From positions 1 to 17,218 of the forward strand of contig CALCIB010000327.1 in NCBI GenBank assembly GCA_937907525.1: 17,218 nucleotides of DNA, read 5' to 3'. The notes beneath the pieces are model-generated. The model was not told the DNA's origin. It worked only from the letters and a program-made list of their open reading frames with translations, and made no database searches. This DNA is from an uncultured Planctomycetales bacterium (GTDB lineage Bacteria; Planctomycetota; Planctomycetia; Isosphaerales; Isosphaeraceae). Shown piece after piece: positions 7,566-13,789 of the stretch (positions are counted from its first letter, which is position 1; every line of letters starts with the position of its first letter). The position numbers and the translations under genes are program-made.

Positions 7566-7979
7566 ATGCCGACGGTCTATCGCACGATGAAGCGGGCGGA
7601 AGACGGCCTCCCCGTCGTCGGATCGAACTCCAAGGAACTCGGCGTGAGAGTGCCGCCGACGCCCCACGCCGACGTCGACGTGGATTCGGCCGGCCTCGTC
7701 GTCGTCAACGGCAAGGGGATGTCGGTTTCCGAGCACTGGCGTTACATGCTCCCTCACCTGATTCCCAAGAGGCTCATACCGAACTCCGACGACGCGACCG
7801 GATCGAACTCGCTGACCTGCTACAAGATGGGCGAGGGCCCGTTCGGCGCCGCCGTCTTGAACGCCGACCTGGAAGTGATCGTCAAGCCACACGCTCCCCA
7901 CGGAGCCCTGATCGCTCCGGGCCGATCCGTCTCGGTCGAGGATTTCCAGAGGGCGCTCGCGGCGACAAGGTCGCAATAG
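7566..7979 (+). CDS. Tse2-like candidate ADP-ribosyltransferase-type toxin
   Basis: This is a 137-residue single-domain protein without signal peptide or membrane segment. Its layout resembles the Tse2 toxin family: VYRTM at the N-terminus, GLPVVGSNSKELGVRV (14-29), the aspartates of HADVDVD, then NGKGMSV (48-54), a WRYMLPHLIPKRL segment, and near the end HGALIAPGRSVSVEDFQRALAATR. Tse2 of Pseudomonas aeruginosa is a type VI-delivered cytotoxin with an ADP-ribosyltransferase-like fold; related single-domain proteins occur widely in bacteria and fungi. The assignment is from recalled pattern and the catalytic residues are not assigned. A GAGG site precedes the ATG. The next gene starts 20 nt after the stop, so the two probably form an operon. 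G+C is visibly lower than in the flanking genes. It could instead be an unrelated planctomycete hypothetical protein. Confidence 0.6.
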   Translation: MPTVYRTMKRAEDGLPVVGSNSKELGVRVPPTPHADVDVDSAGLVVVNGKGMSVSEHWRYMLPHLIPKRLIPNSDDATGSNSLTCYKMGEGPFGAAVLNADLEVIVKPHAPHGALIAPGRSVSVEDFQRALAATRSQ

Positions 7980-7999
7980 CAAACCGAGGAGCCTGAACC

Positions 8000-9256
8000 A
8001 TGAGACATGGAGAATTCCACGCCAATCCTGATTTCATCGAGTACGTCGAGCTATTGTCGCAACTGCACGAGTTGATCGCCAACGACGCCGACGAAACGTC
8101 CGAGGGGGAAGCCCTGCGAGACCGAATGGACGATCCGGGGGAGCGACTGTCGGCCGCCGAGGTCCAGGAGGTGAAAGGAATCTCCGCCGACTTCTATACC
8201 CTGACCGCCGCAACGGCGAGCGATCCGCCTCGCCCCGCCGACCGCGAGGCCCGAGCCGAGATCCGATCCGCCGTCGAGGCGCGCGATCGGGGGGACCTCC
8301 ACGCCGCGCTGGCGTTGCTCCGCAAGCACGCCGCGTCGATCCCGCCAGGCGCGTTGGCGTATATGCGAGGGACCATTTGGAAGGGGGCCGGGCTTGTCGC
8401 CGTCGCCCTTCGGTTCTATCGTCGCGCCGTCGAACTCGAACCTGGAAACGACGAATACCGCTACCTGGAGTTCGAGTGTCTGGAGAAGGCCGACCCCGAC
8501 GCCGCGCGACGGCGAGCGAGCGACGTCCTCGCGGACCCCGGCGAGCGCTCCGTGCTTGCGCGGTCCAAGGCGGTCGACGTCTTGCTTCAGGCCGCCGACG
8601 AACTCCCGGACGACGAGGCTCGGCCGGAGAGGGAACGGCTGGGGCGGGTCCTCGACGACCTCGTCATTTCGATGCAGATATCGGCCGTCGATCGGAGCAA
8701 CCCGTCCTTGCTCGCCAACGCCCTCGTGCAAGCCGGCGTCAATCAAGAGCGGCTCGGAGACGTCGACGCGGCGCGAGCGTATCTCGACCGCGGCCTGGCC
8801 AGGTTCCCGACGAACGACGGGCTCCTAGCCGCCCGCGGCGCGCTACTGTACGGTCGCGATACGGAGGGCGCCTTGCGGGATTTCGACCGGGCGATCCAGG
8901 GGAACACGAGGCTCGTCTCGCCGTACCTCTACATGGCGCACCACGCGCTGCGTACCCAACGGTTCGGGGACTGCCTCGGTTGGTGCCAGCGAGGTCTTCA
9001 GCAACGCGGCTCGCCGATCGTCAACGCGACGCTGCTCGAATGGACCGCCATAAGCCAGGCGTCCCTGGGCTTTCCCGACGCGGCCGTCAGGGCCAACTTC
9101 GAGGCCGCGATCCAATCCGATTCCGACAACGAGCGCATCCGAAACAACTACCGACTGTTCGATTCCACGCGCCCCGTCCGTCCGTCCGAGTGGGACGTGG
9201 AGTCCGAAGAGGGCGTGCGGCGGCTGCGCGGCCGTCTCGAATTGACGGCCGCTTGA
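8000..9256 (+). CDS. TPR-repeat protein paired with the Tse2-like gene
   Basis: This 418-residue soluble protein has no signal peptide. Helical repeat units of the TPR type are recognisable around 84-150 (RGDLHAALALLRKH, then VALRFYRRAVELEPGNDEYR) and 237-305 (ALVQAGVNQERLGDVDAAR, YLDRGLARFPTNDGLLAARG, GALRDFDRAIQ), with weaker units to about 385. The N-terminal ~70 residues (LLSQLHELIANDADETSEGE) form a separate helical stretch. TPRs mediate protein-protein contact. Being 20 nt behind the Tse2-like gene, it could be an immunity, adaptor or chaperone partner, but nothing in the sequence proves this. The ATG at 8000 follows an AGGAG site with 8-nt spacing. It ends 11 bp before the convergent oxidoreductase gene. 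Confidence 0.8.
   Translation: MRHGEFHANPDFIEYVELLSQLHELIANDADETSEGEALRDRMDDPGERLSAAEVQEVKGISADFYTLTAATASDPPRPADREARAEIRSAVEARDRGDLHAALALLRKHAASIPPGALAYMRGTIWKGAGLVAVALRFYRRAVELEPGNDEYRYLEFECLEKADPDAARRRASDVLADPGERSVLARSKAVDVLLQAADELPDDEARPERERLGRVLDDLVISMQISAVDRSNPSLLANALVQAGVNQERLGDVDAARAYLDRGLARFPTNDGLLAARGALLYGRDTEGALRDFDRAIQGNTRLVSPYLYMAHHALRTQRFGDCLGWCQRGLQQRGSPIVNATLLEWTAISQASLGFPDAAVRANFEAAIQSDSDNERIRNNYRLFDSTRPVRPSEWDVESEEGVRRLRGRLELTAA
9228..9252. terminator. Hairpin at the convergent gene junction
   Basis: A perfect 9-bp inverted repeat (GCGGCCGTC / GACGGCCGC) with a 7-nt loop covers the last codons of the TPR gene, just before its stop and 16 nt past the end of the oppositely oriented oxidoreductase gene. 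It could act in both directions. Neither side has a U-tract, so the terminator role is inferred. Confidence 0.42.
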
Positions 9257-9267
9257 AGGGCCCGCGG

Positions 9268-10398
9268 TCAAAACGTTGGGACGTCGACCCGGCTGCCGCC
9301 GTTCATGGCCGACTCGTGGGCGCACAGGCCGACCATGGTCCAGTTGGCGGAGGTCTCGGCGTCGGGGAGGGGGGGCTTCTCGCCGCGGACGGCGCTTAGG
9401 AAGGCGTGGACCAGGTGGGGGTGGCTGCCGCCGTGGCCGCCTCCCTGAAGGAATGAGAGGTGGTCGGCGTCCTGGATCGCCGCCGGCTGGGTGAAGCGGC
9501 GGATCCCCTCGGGGAGCCGGTGGGCGTAGTCGGGGACCTTCGCCCGCTTGGCGATCTCCGGCTCCGACAGCGGCGTCTCCGGGGTGCTCTTGGTATGGAT
9601 CACCGGATCCTCCCCCTCGACCTGCTGCCACTCGAAGCTCTTGCGGCTGCCGGTGGCGTCGAAGCTCTCGCGGTACTGCCGCGCCGTGTCGAAGAGGCTG
9701 CGCGTGACCTCGGCGACGACGTCGGAGTCCTTGATCTTGAACGTGGCCGTCTCGATCGCGAACGGACTATTATATTTGGCGATCAGGTCGTCGCGGATGC
9801 GTCCGGAGCCGTGGCAGACGACGCTTTCGGCGTGCTTGCCCAGAAGCGCCAGGCACGGGCTGACGCAGTGGGTGGCGTACCACATCGGCGGCAGGCCGGG
9901 CCAGTATTCGGGCCAGCCGTCCATGTCCTGCTGGTGGCTGCCGCGAAGGAACTGGATCCGCCCAAGCTCGCCCTTCTCGTGAAGCTCCTGGACGAAGAGG
10001 TACTCGCGGCTGTAGACCACGGTCTCCATCATCATGTAGACCTTGCCGCTGGCGCGCTGGGCCTCCACGACCTTCCGGCAGTCCTCGACGCTGGTGGCCA
10101 TCGGCACCGTGCAGGCGACGTGCTTGCCGGCCTTGAGCGCCTCGATCGACATCCAGGCGTGGTCGGGGATCGGCGAGTTGATGTGGACCGCGTCGACGTT
10201 CGGGTCCTTCAGCAACTCGCGATAGTCTTGATAGCGGGCCTTGACGCCGTAATGGTCGCCGCATTCGTCCAGACCTTTCTGGTCGCGGCGGCAGACGGCG
10301 TACATCTCGGCGCCGGGGTAGTTCTGGTAGATCGGGATGAACTCGGCCCCGAAGCCGAGGCCGATGATCGCCACGCGGATCGGTTTGTCGCTCGCCAT
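9268..10398 (-). CDS. Gfo/Idh/MocA-family protein lacking the usual EKP lysine
   Basis: This is a 376-residue NAD(P)-dependent oxidoreductase-fold protein, usual length for the family. The Rossmann motif is GLGFGA (13-18) after a VAII strand. The position normally holding the active-site EKP motif reads CTVP (96-99, in GKHVACTVPMATS), so the conserved lysine is replaced. The second-domain motif that normally has an Asp then a His-x2-Asp is also changed, with THCVSPCLALLG around His177. It may therefore bind a sugar-like ligand or catalyse an atypical reaction. The C-terminal half carries a His/Gly-rich stretch, GGGHGGSHPHLVHAF (319-333). The frame continues upstream to 11973, but the ATG at 10398 starts the Rossmann fold directly, and the extension would run through the gene on the other strand. 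It diverges from the canonical paralogue at 10519. Substrate unknown. Confidence 0.88.
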   Translation of the reverse strand: MASDKPIRVAIIGLGFGAEFIPIYQNYPGAEMYAVCRRDQKGLDECGDHYGVKARYQDYRELLKDPNVDAVHINSPIPDHAWMSIEALKAGKHVACTVPMATSVEDCRKVVEAQRASGKVYMMMETVVYSREYLFVQELHEKGELGRIQFLRGSHQQDMDGWPEYWPGLPPMWYATHCVSPCLALLGKHAESVVCHGSGRIRDDLIAKYNSPFAIETATFKIKDSDVVAEVTRSLFDTARQYRESFDATGSRKSFEWQQVEGEDPVIHTKSTPETPLSEPEIAKRAKVPDYAHRLPEGIRRFTQPAAIQDADHLSFLQGGGHGGSHPHLVHAFLSAVRGEKPPLPDAETSANWTMVGLCAHESAMNGGSRVDVPTF

Positions 10399-10467
10399 CG
10401 TCTCAGTCCCCTGGTCGTCGTCGCCCGCGGAGCCGGTCGAGAATGGACTCCGATCGTGGCAACGCGC

Positions 10468-10496
10468 AGGATAGTGGGGCCCGAAGTCGAAGGCAA
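10468..10496 (-). promoter_or_regulatory. Promoter of the leftward Gfo/Idh/MocA gene
   Basis: TTGCCT (10496-10491) and TATCCT (10473-10468) on the minus strand are exactly 17 nt apart, each matching consensus at four of six positions. Transcription would begin about 60 nt before the ATG at 10398. The -10 lies in the 120-bp divergent region shared with the gene at 10519, for which no clear promoter boxes were found. Confidence 0.4.
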
Positions 10497-10518
10497 GCCG
10501 GCCGCGAGGATCGATCCC

Positions 10519-11640
10519 ATGTCCGAGTTCTCCCCGTCCCGTCCCGTCCGCATCGGTTTCATCGGCGTCGGCGCCGTGACCGCCTACCACCACCTGCCTG
10601 GTCTGCGCCTGGACCCACGCGCCGAACTGGCCGCGATCTGCGACGCCGACCCCGAACTGCTCGCGAAACGCCAGGAGGAATGGGGAGTCGAACACGCGAC
10701 GACCGACGCCCGCGCCCTCTGCGCCGACGACCTGGTCGACGCGGTGGTGATCGCCACCCCCAACGACACCCACCGGCCGATCGCCCTGGCCGCCGCCGCG
10801 GCCGGCAAGCACGTCATGGCCGAGAAGCCCCTGGGCCTCAGCGCCCGGGAGGTCGGCGACATGTACGAGGCCGCCCGCGACGCCTCGATCGTCCACATGA
10901 CGGCCTTCACCTACCGCTTCGCCCCGGCGATGCGGTACATCCGAAGCCTGGTGAAGTCCGGCGCTCTGGGCGAACCTCGGCACTTCCGTTCGCAACGGTT
11001 CCTGGACTGGCCCGAGACCAGTTGGGGGTGGCGACAGTACAAGGACCGCGCCGGCGCGGGCGACCTGTTCGACATGACCATTCACCGCCTCGACTTCGCC
11101 ATCGACCTGATGGGCCCGATCGCGCGGGTCTGCGGCGCGACGGCCCGATTCGCCCCTCGCGACAGGACGGTCGACGGCAAGCCCTGCCCACCGTCGGAGG
11201 TCGATGACTGGTCGGCCCTGATCGGCGAGTTCCAGTCCGGCGCCACCGGCGTCTGGGAGGGGACGACGCTCGCCAAGGGCTACCACCGCGACGGCTTCGG
11301 CCACGAATGGGCCGAGATCAACGGCTCGGAGGGCTCGGCGGTCTACCGCCTGCACGAGCCCAACGTCGTGCTGCTGGGGAAGACCGGGAGCGACCTCGCG
11401 CCGGTCGACGTCCCGGCCGAGTTCCTCAAGCCCGGGGACAGCCCCCGCGATCCCTCCGAAGGCGCGCCGGCGACCGTCTTCCGCTACGACTTGATGTGGG
11501 AATTCGTCTCGGCGATCGTCGAGGGCCGCCCGGCCGTCCCCGACTTCCGCGACGGCCTCAACGCCCAGATCGTCGCCGACGCCGTGCTCGACTCCCACCG
11601 CCGCCGCGTCTGGGTCGACACCCCGACCGCGCCGGCGTGA
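10519..11640 (+). CDS. Gfo/Idh/MocA-family oxidoreductase with canonical active site
   Basis: This 373-residue protein has the full family pattern: an N-terminal Rossmann domain with VRIGFIGVGAVTAYHHLPG (10-28), an acidic turn CDAD at 41-44 after the second strand, the ATPNDTH segment (79-85), and the catalytic EKP motif (102-104, in GKHVMAEKPLG). The second domain has GAGDLFDMTIHRLD, supplying Asp185, His189 and Asp192, the usual substrate-side residues. Such enzymes oxidise or reduce sugars, inositols or related polyols with NAD(P). The substrate cannot be told from sequence. The frame is open upstream to 9460, but similarity begins at the ATG at 10519, preceded by GAGGATCG. It is transcribed away from the EKP-lacking paralogue at 9268; the pair may act in the same sugar catabolism. 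Confidence 0.9.
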   Translation: MSEFSPSRPVRIGFIGVGAVTAYHHLPGLRLDPRAELAAICDADPELLAKRQEEWGVEHATTDARALCADDLVDAVVIATPNDTHRPIALAAAAAGKHVMAEKPLGLSAREVGDMYEAARDASIVHMTAFTYRFAPAMRYIRSLVKSGALGEPRHFRSQRFLDWPETSWGWRQYKDRAGAGDLFDMTIHRLDFAIDLMGPIARVCGATARFAPRDRTVDGKPCPPSEVDDWSALIGEFQSGATGVWEGTTLAKGYHRDGFGHEWAEINGSEGSAVYRLHEPNVVLLGKTGSDLAPVDVPAEFLKPGDSPRDPSEGAPATVFRYDLMWEFVSAIVEGRPAVPDFRDGLNAQIVADAVLDSHRRRVWVDTPTAPA

Positions 11641-11669
11641 ATTCGCCGGACGACGACCGCGCCCGAGCC

Positions 11670-11675
11670 TATAAT
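11670..11675 (+). promoter_or_regulatory. Perfect -10 box for the 94-residue/HEPN gene group
   Basis: TATAAT, an exact -10 consensus and rare in DNA this GC-rich, lies 46 nt before the ATG at 11722. The -35 region (CGGACG at 17-nt spacing) is a poor match. Confidence 0.55.
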
Positions 11676-11721
11676 ACCGACGGGACGGGCGCCCGCGTCC
11701 TTTCGACCAGGAGCACGAAAC

Positions 11722-12006
11722 ATGCCGACCATTTCCAAGAACGACGCGGCCGAGAAGCTGGCCGACGTCGTCGCCGGGGCGGGGCCCAACATGCTTGCGG
11801 AGATCCATGCCGAACTCTTCCCGGATCGCCCCGCCCCGTCCCCGCTGAGTGGGAGCGATCTCGCTCGATACGTCCGGGATGGGCTGGAGGCGGAGGAAGT
11901 CATCGATCTTTGGAACGTCCTCTTCCCCGCCGACCGGAACGTCTGGTTTGACGAGGATATGGGGGAGGTTCATTACAACGAGGAGATGGTCGGATACGCG
12001 GACTGA
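11722..12006 (+). CDS. Small acidic protein upstream of the HEPN-like gene, function unknown
   Basis: This 94-residue acidic protein has no signal peptide, membrane segment or known motif. The N-terminal half is helical (KNDAAEKLADVVAGAG, then MLAEIHAELF). The C-terminal half has paired acidic and aromatic stretches (EEVIDLWNVLFPADRNVWF, DEDMGEVHYNEEM). A good AGGAG site lies 8 nt before the ATG. It is 39 nt upstream of the HEPN-like gene on the same strand and probably shares its promoter. An antitoxin or regulator role is possible from small size, acidity and position, but no antitoxin DNA-binding motif or nucleotidyltransferase (MNT) motif is seen. Confidence 0.72.
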   Translation: MPTISKNDAAEKLADVVAGAGPNMLAEIHAELFPDRPAPSPLSGSDLARYVRDGLEAEEVIDLWNVLFPADRNVWFDEDMGEVHYNEEMVGYAD

Positions 12007-12045
12007 TGAACAGGCTTTTCCGTCGCCGTCTCATCGGAGTCAGCC

Positions 12046-12819
12046 GTGCCCGCGACCGCCCTCCAGCATTTCAACCAGGACGTCGCGCGAGCCAGGGCGA
12101 TCGTCGGCCACGCCGATCCTCTACCCACGACGACGGAGGCGGAGAGGCTCCTTCGCTCCGACGTGCTGCGTAGCGCCTGGATGTTCGCCGTCGCGGCGCT
12201 TGACGCCTACTACTGCGACGCCTACACGGACGTCGTCGCGGCGGCGGCCATCGCCAAGAGCAGGCAGTCGATGATGACGCTGCCGGAGTGGTTCCTCGAG
12301 ATCAGGTTTCCGATCCGAGCCATCCTCGAAGACTACGACCGAACCAATTGGCGATGGCGGATGGCGGCCCGGAAAATGATGGAACGTGAAACCGTCATCA
12401 GTCTCTCCACGGTCCAGACGCTCTTCAACAAGTTCTTCCGCAAGGGCCGTAGGCTTTTCCGCGACCCGTTGGACTCCTGGATGACTCGATCCGACGCGAG
12501 GGCCAGACTCTTCGGCATCCCGTCGGCCGATTACGCGGCGCTGTCCCCCAAGGACAAACACGCGACGCGTGACGAGGCGATCGATCAGTTCGAGGAGCGC
12601 TTCCGAATGATCTTTCAGCGTCGTCACGACTGCATCCATAACTGCGATCGTCCCAAGGTAGCGCCGCAGCGACTCGTGAAGGGGGCCACGGTGCTCAAGG
12701 TGATTGAAGACGTCGAATTCCTGGCGCGTCGTTGCGACGAACACTTCAACGTCGAATTCCGCCGATTCCTCGTCGACGCGGGATGCTCGGCGGCGACGGT
12801 CGCCCTGGCGGGGTATTGA
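12046..12819 (+). CDS. HEPN-like protein, putative RNase (RiboL-PSP-HEPN type)
   Basis: This 257-residue all-helical, basic protein starts at GTG 12046 with GGAG 7 nt upstream. An N-terminal helix pair contains RSDVLRSAWMFAVAALDAYY (37-56), which resembles the first conserved block of RiboL-PSP-type HEPN domains. Near the C-terminus is RRHDCIHNCDRP (192-203), a match to the HEPN catalytic motif: Arg193, four residues, then His198, followed by Asn199. HEPN proteins with this motif are commonly metal-independent RNases found in toxin-antitoxin, abortive-infection and CRISPR contexts. The middle (about 75-160) is basic and may contact RNA. The small gene at 11722 lies 39 nt upstream. G+C is lower than in the neighbours. 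The enzymatic role is inferred from the motif only. Confidence 0.72.
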   Translation: MPATALQHFNQDVARARAIVGHADPLPTTTEAERLLRSDVLRSAWMFAVAALDAYYCDAYTDVVAAAAIAKSRQSMMTLPEWFLEIRFPIRAILEDYDRTNWRWRMAARKMMERETVISLSTVQTLFNKFFRKGRRLFRDPLDSWMTRSDARARLFGIPSADYAALSPKDKHATRDEAIDQFEERFRMIFQRRHDCIHNCDRPKVAPQRLVKGATVLKVIEDVEFLARRCDEHFNVEFRRFLVDAGCSAATVALAGY

Positions 12820-12852
12820 ACCGCGACCATCGTATCGGGAGGACCCTTCGCC

Positions 12853-13698
12853 GTGGCCGAGAAGCCTCGCATCCTGATGTGTCCGCCGGATTATTTCGGC
12901 ATCGAGTACGAGATCAACCCCTGGATGAACGTCGCCCGGGGCGCCGACCCGGCGCGGGCGCGGGCGCAGTGGAACGCGCTTAAGGATACGCTCGTCGACC
13001 TTGGGGTCGAAATCGATCTGATGACGCCCGTCGAGGGCCTGCCGGACCTGGTCTTCACCGCCAACGCGGGAGTGGTGTATCGAGACCTGTTCATCCCCTC
13101 GCTGTTCCGGCACGGCGTCCGCCAGGGGGAGACGGCCCATTTCGAGGCGTGGGCGCGCTCGCGCGGGTTCCAGGTCGTCGAGCCCCCCGAGGGGACGAAC
13201 TTCGAGGGCGCCGGCGACGCCCTCTTCTGCGGCGAGACCCTCTTCGCCGGCTACCGCCTCCGCAGCGACGCCCGCGGCCACCAGTGGGTCGCCGAGCGGC
13301 TGGGGGTGGAAGTCCTGCCGATGGAACTGGTCGACCCTCGCTACTACCATCTGGACACCTGCTTCTGCCCCATCGCGCCCGGCGTGGCGATCTACCATCC
13401 GGGGGCCTTCGACGAGTACGGCCGGGCCGTCATCCGCGAGCGGATCCCCACCCTCGTGGAGGTCCGCCCCGAGGAGGCCCAGAGCTTCAGTTGCAACGCC
13501 GTGACCGTGGGGAGGACCGTCGTCCTGAACCAGGGCGCGCCGAGGCTCGCCGAGGACCTTCGCGCCCTGGGCTTCGCCACCCGGCCGCTGGACTTCTCCG
13601 AGTTCATCAAGTCGGGCGGCTCGGCCAAGTGCCTGACCCTCCGCGTCGACGGCGAGGAGGCCGCGGCCTGGAAGACCGGGCCGACCGCCACCCCTTGA
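12853..13698 (+). CDS. Amidinotransferase/DDAH-fold enzyme (arginine-modifying family)
   Basis: This 281-residue protein matches the small single-domain branch of the guanidine-modifying enzymes (dimethylarginine dimethylaminohydrolase-like). Visible family motifs are PDLVFTANAG (64-73), FEGAGD (117-122), YYHLDTCF with catalytic-type His166, and GGSAKCLTL with the nucleophile Cys260. Such enzymes cleave or transfer the guanidino group of arginine derivatives through a Cys-thiouronium intermediate. Whether this one is a DDAH, a deiminase or a transferase cannot be decided here. The start is GTG at 12853, with GGAGG 9 nt upstream. It lies 33 nt after the HEPN-like gene on the same strand, so read-through is likely, but a functional link between the two is not obvious. 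Confidence 0.86.
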   Translation: MAEKPRILMCPPDYFGIEYEINPWMNVARGADPARARAQWNALKDTLVDLGVEIDLMTPVEGLPDLVFTANAGVVYRDLFIPSLFRHGVRQGETAHFEAWARSRGFQVVEPPEGTNFEGAGDALFCGETLFAGYRLRSDARGHQWVAERLGVEVLPMELVDPRYYHLDTCFCPIAPGVAIYHPGAFDEYGRAVIRERIPTLVEVRPEEAQSFSCNAVTVGRTVVLNQGAPRLAEDLRALGFATRPLDFSEFIKSGGSAKCLTLRVDGEEAAAWKTGPTATP

Positions 13699-13789
13699 CG
13701 CCCGCGGGGCCGTCGCCCACGATTGAGACTGGACGCGGCCGCGGGGGGCGGGCCGCCCAACGCCCCCGGCGCATTCCACGAAGGCGATC

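Noticed and set aside
7365..7982. An N-terminal extension of the ABC ATPase to an ATG at 7982
   Set aside because: The extra residues match nothing, would overlap the Tse2-like gene and the promoter region, and the domain starts normally at 7364.
9460..10518. An N-terminal extension of the rightward oxidoreductase to 9460
   Set aside because: It is antisense to the other oxidoreductase gene, and the Rossmann fold begins right after the ATG at 10519.
10399..11973. An N-terminal extension of the leftward oxidoreductase to 11973
   Set aside because: It is antisense to the EKP-containing oxidoreductase gene, and the protein begins naturally at 10398.
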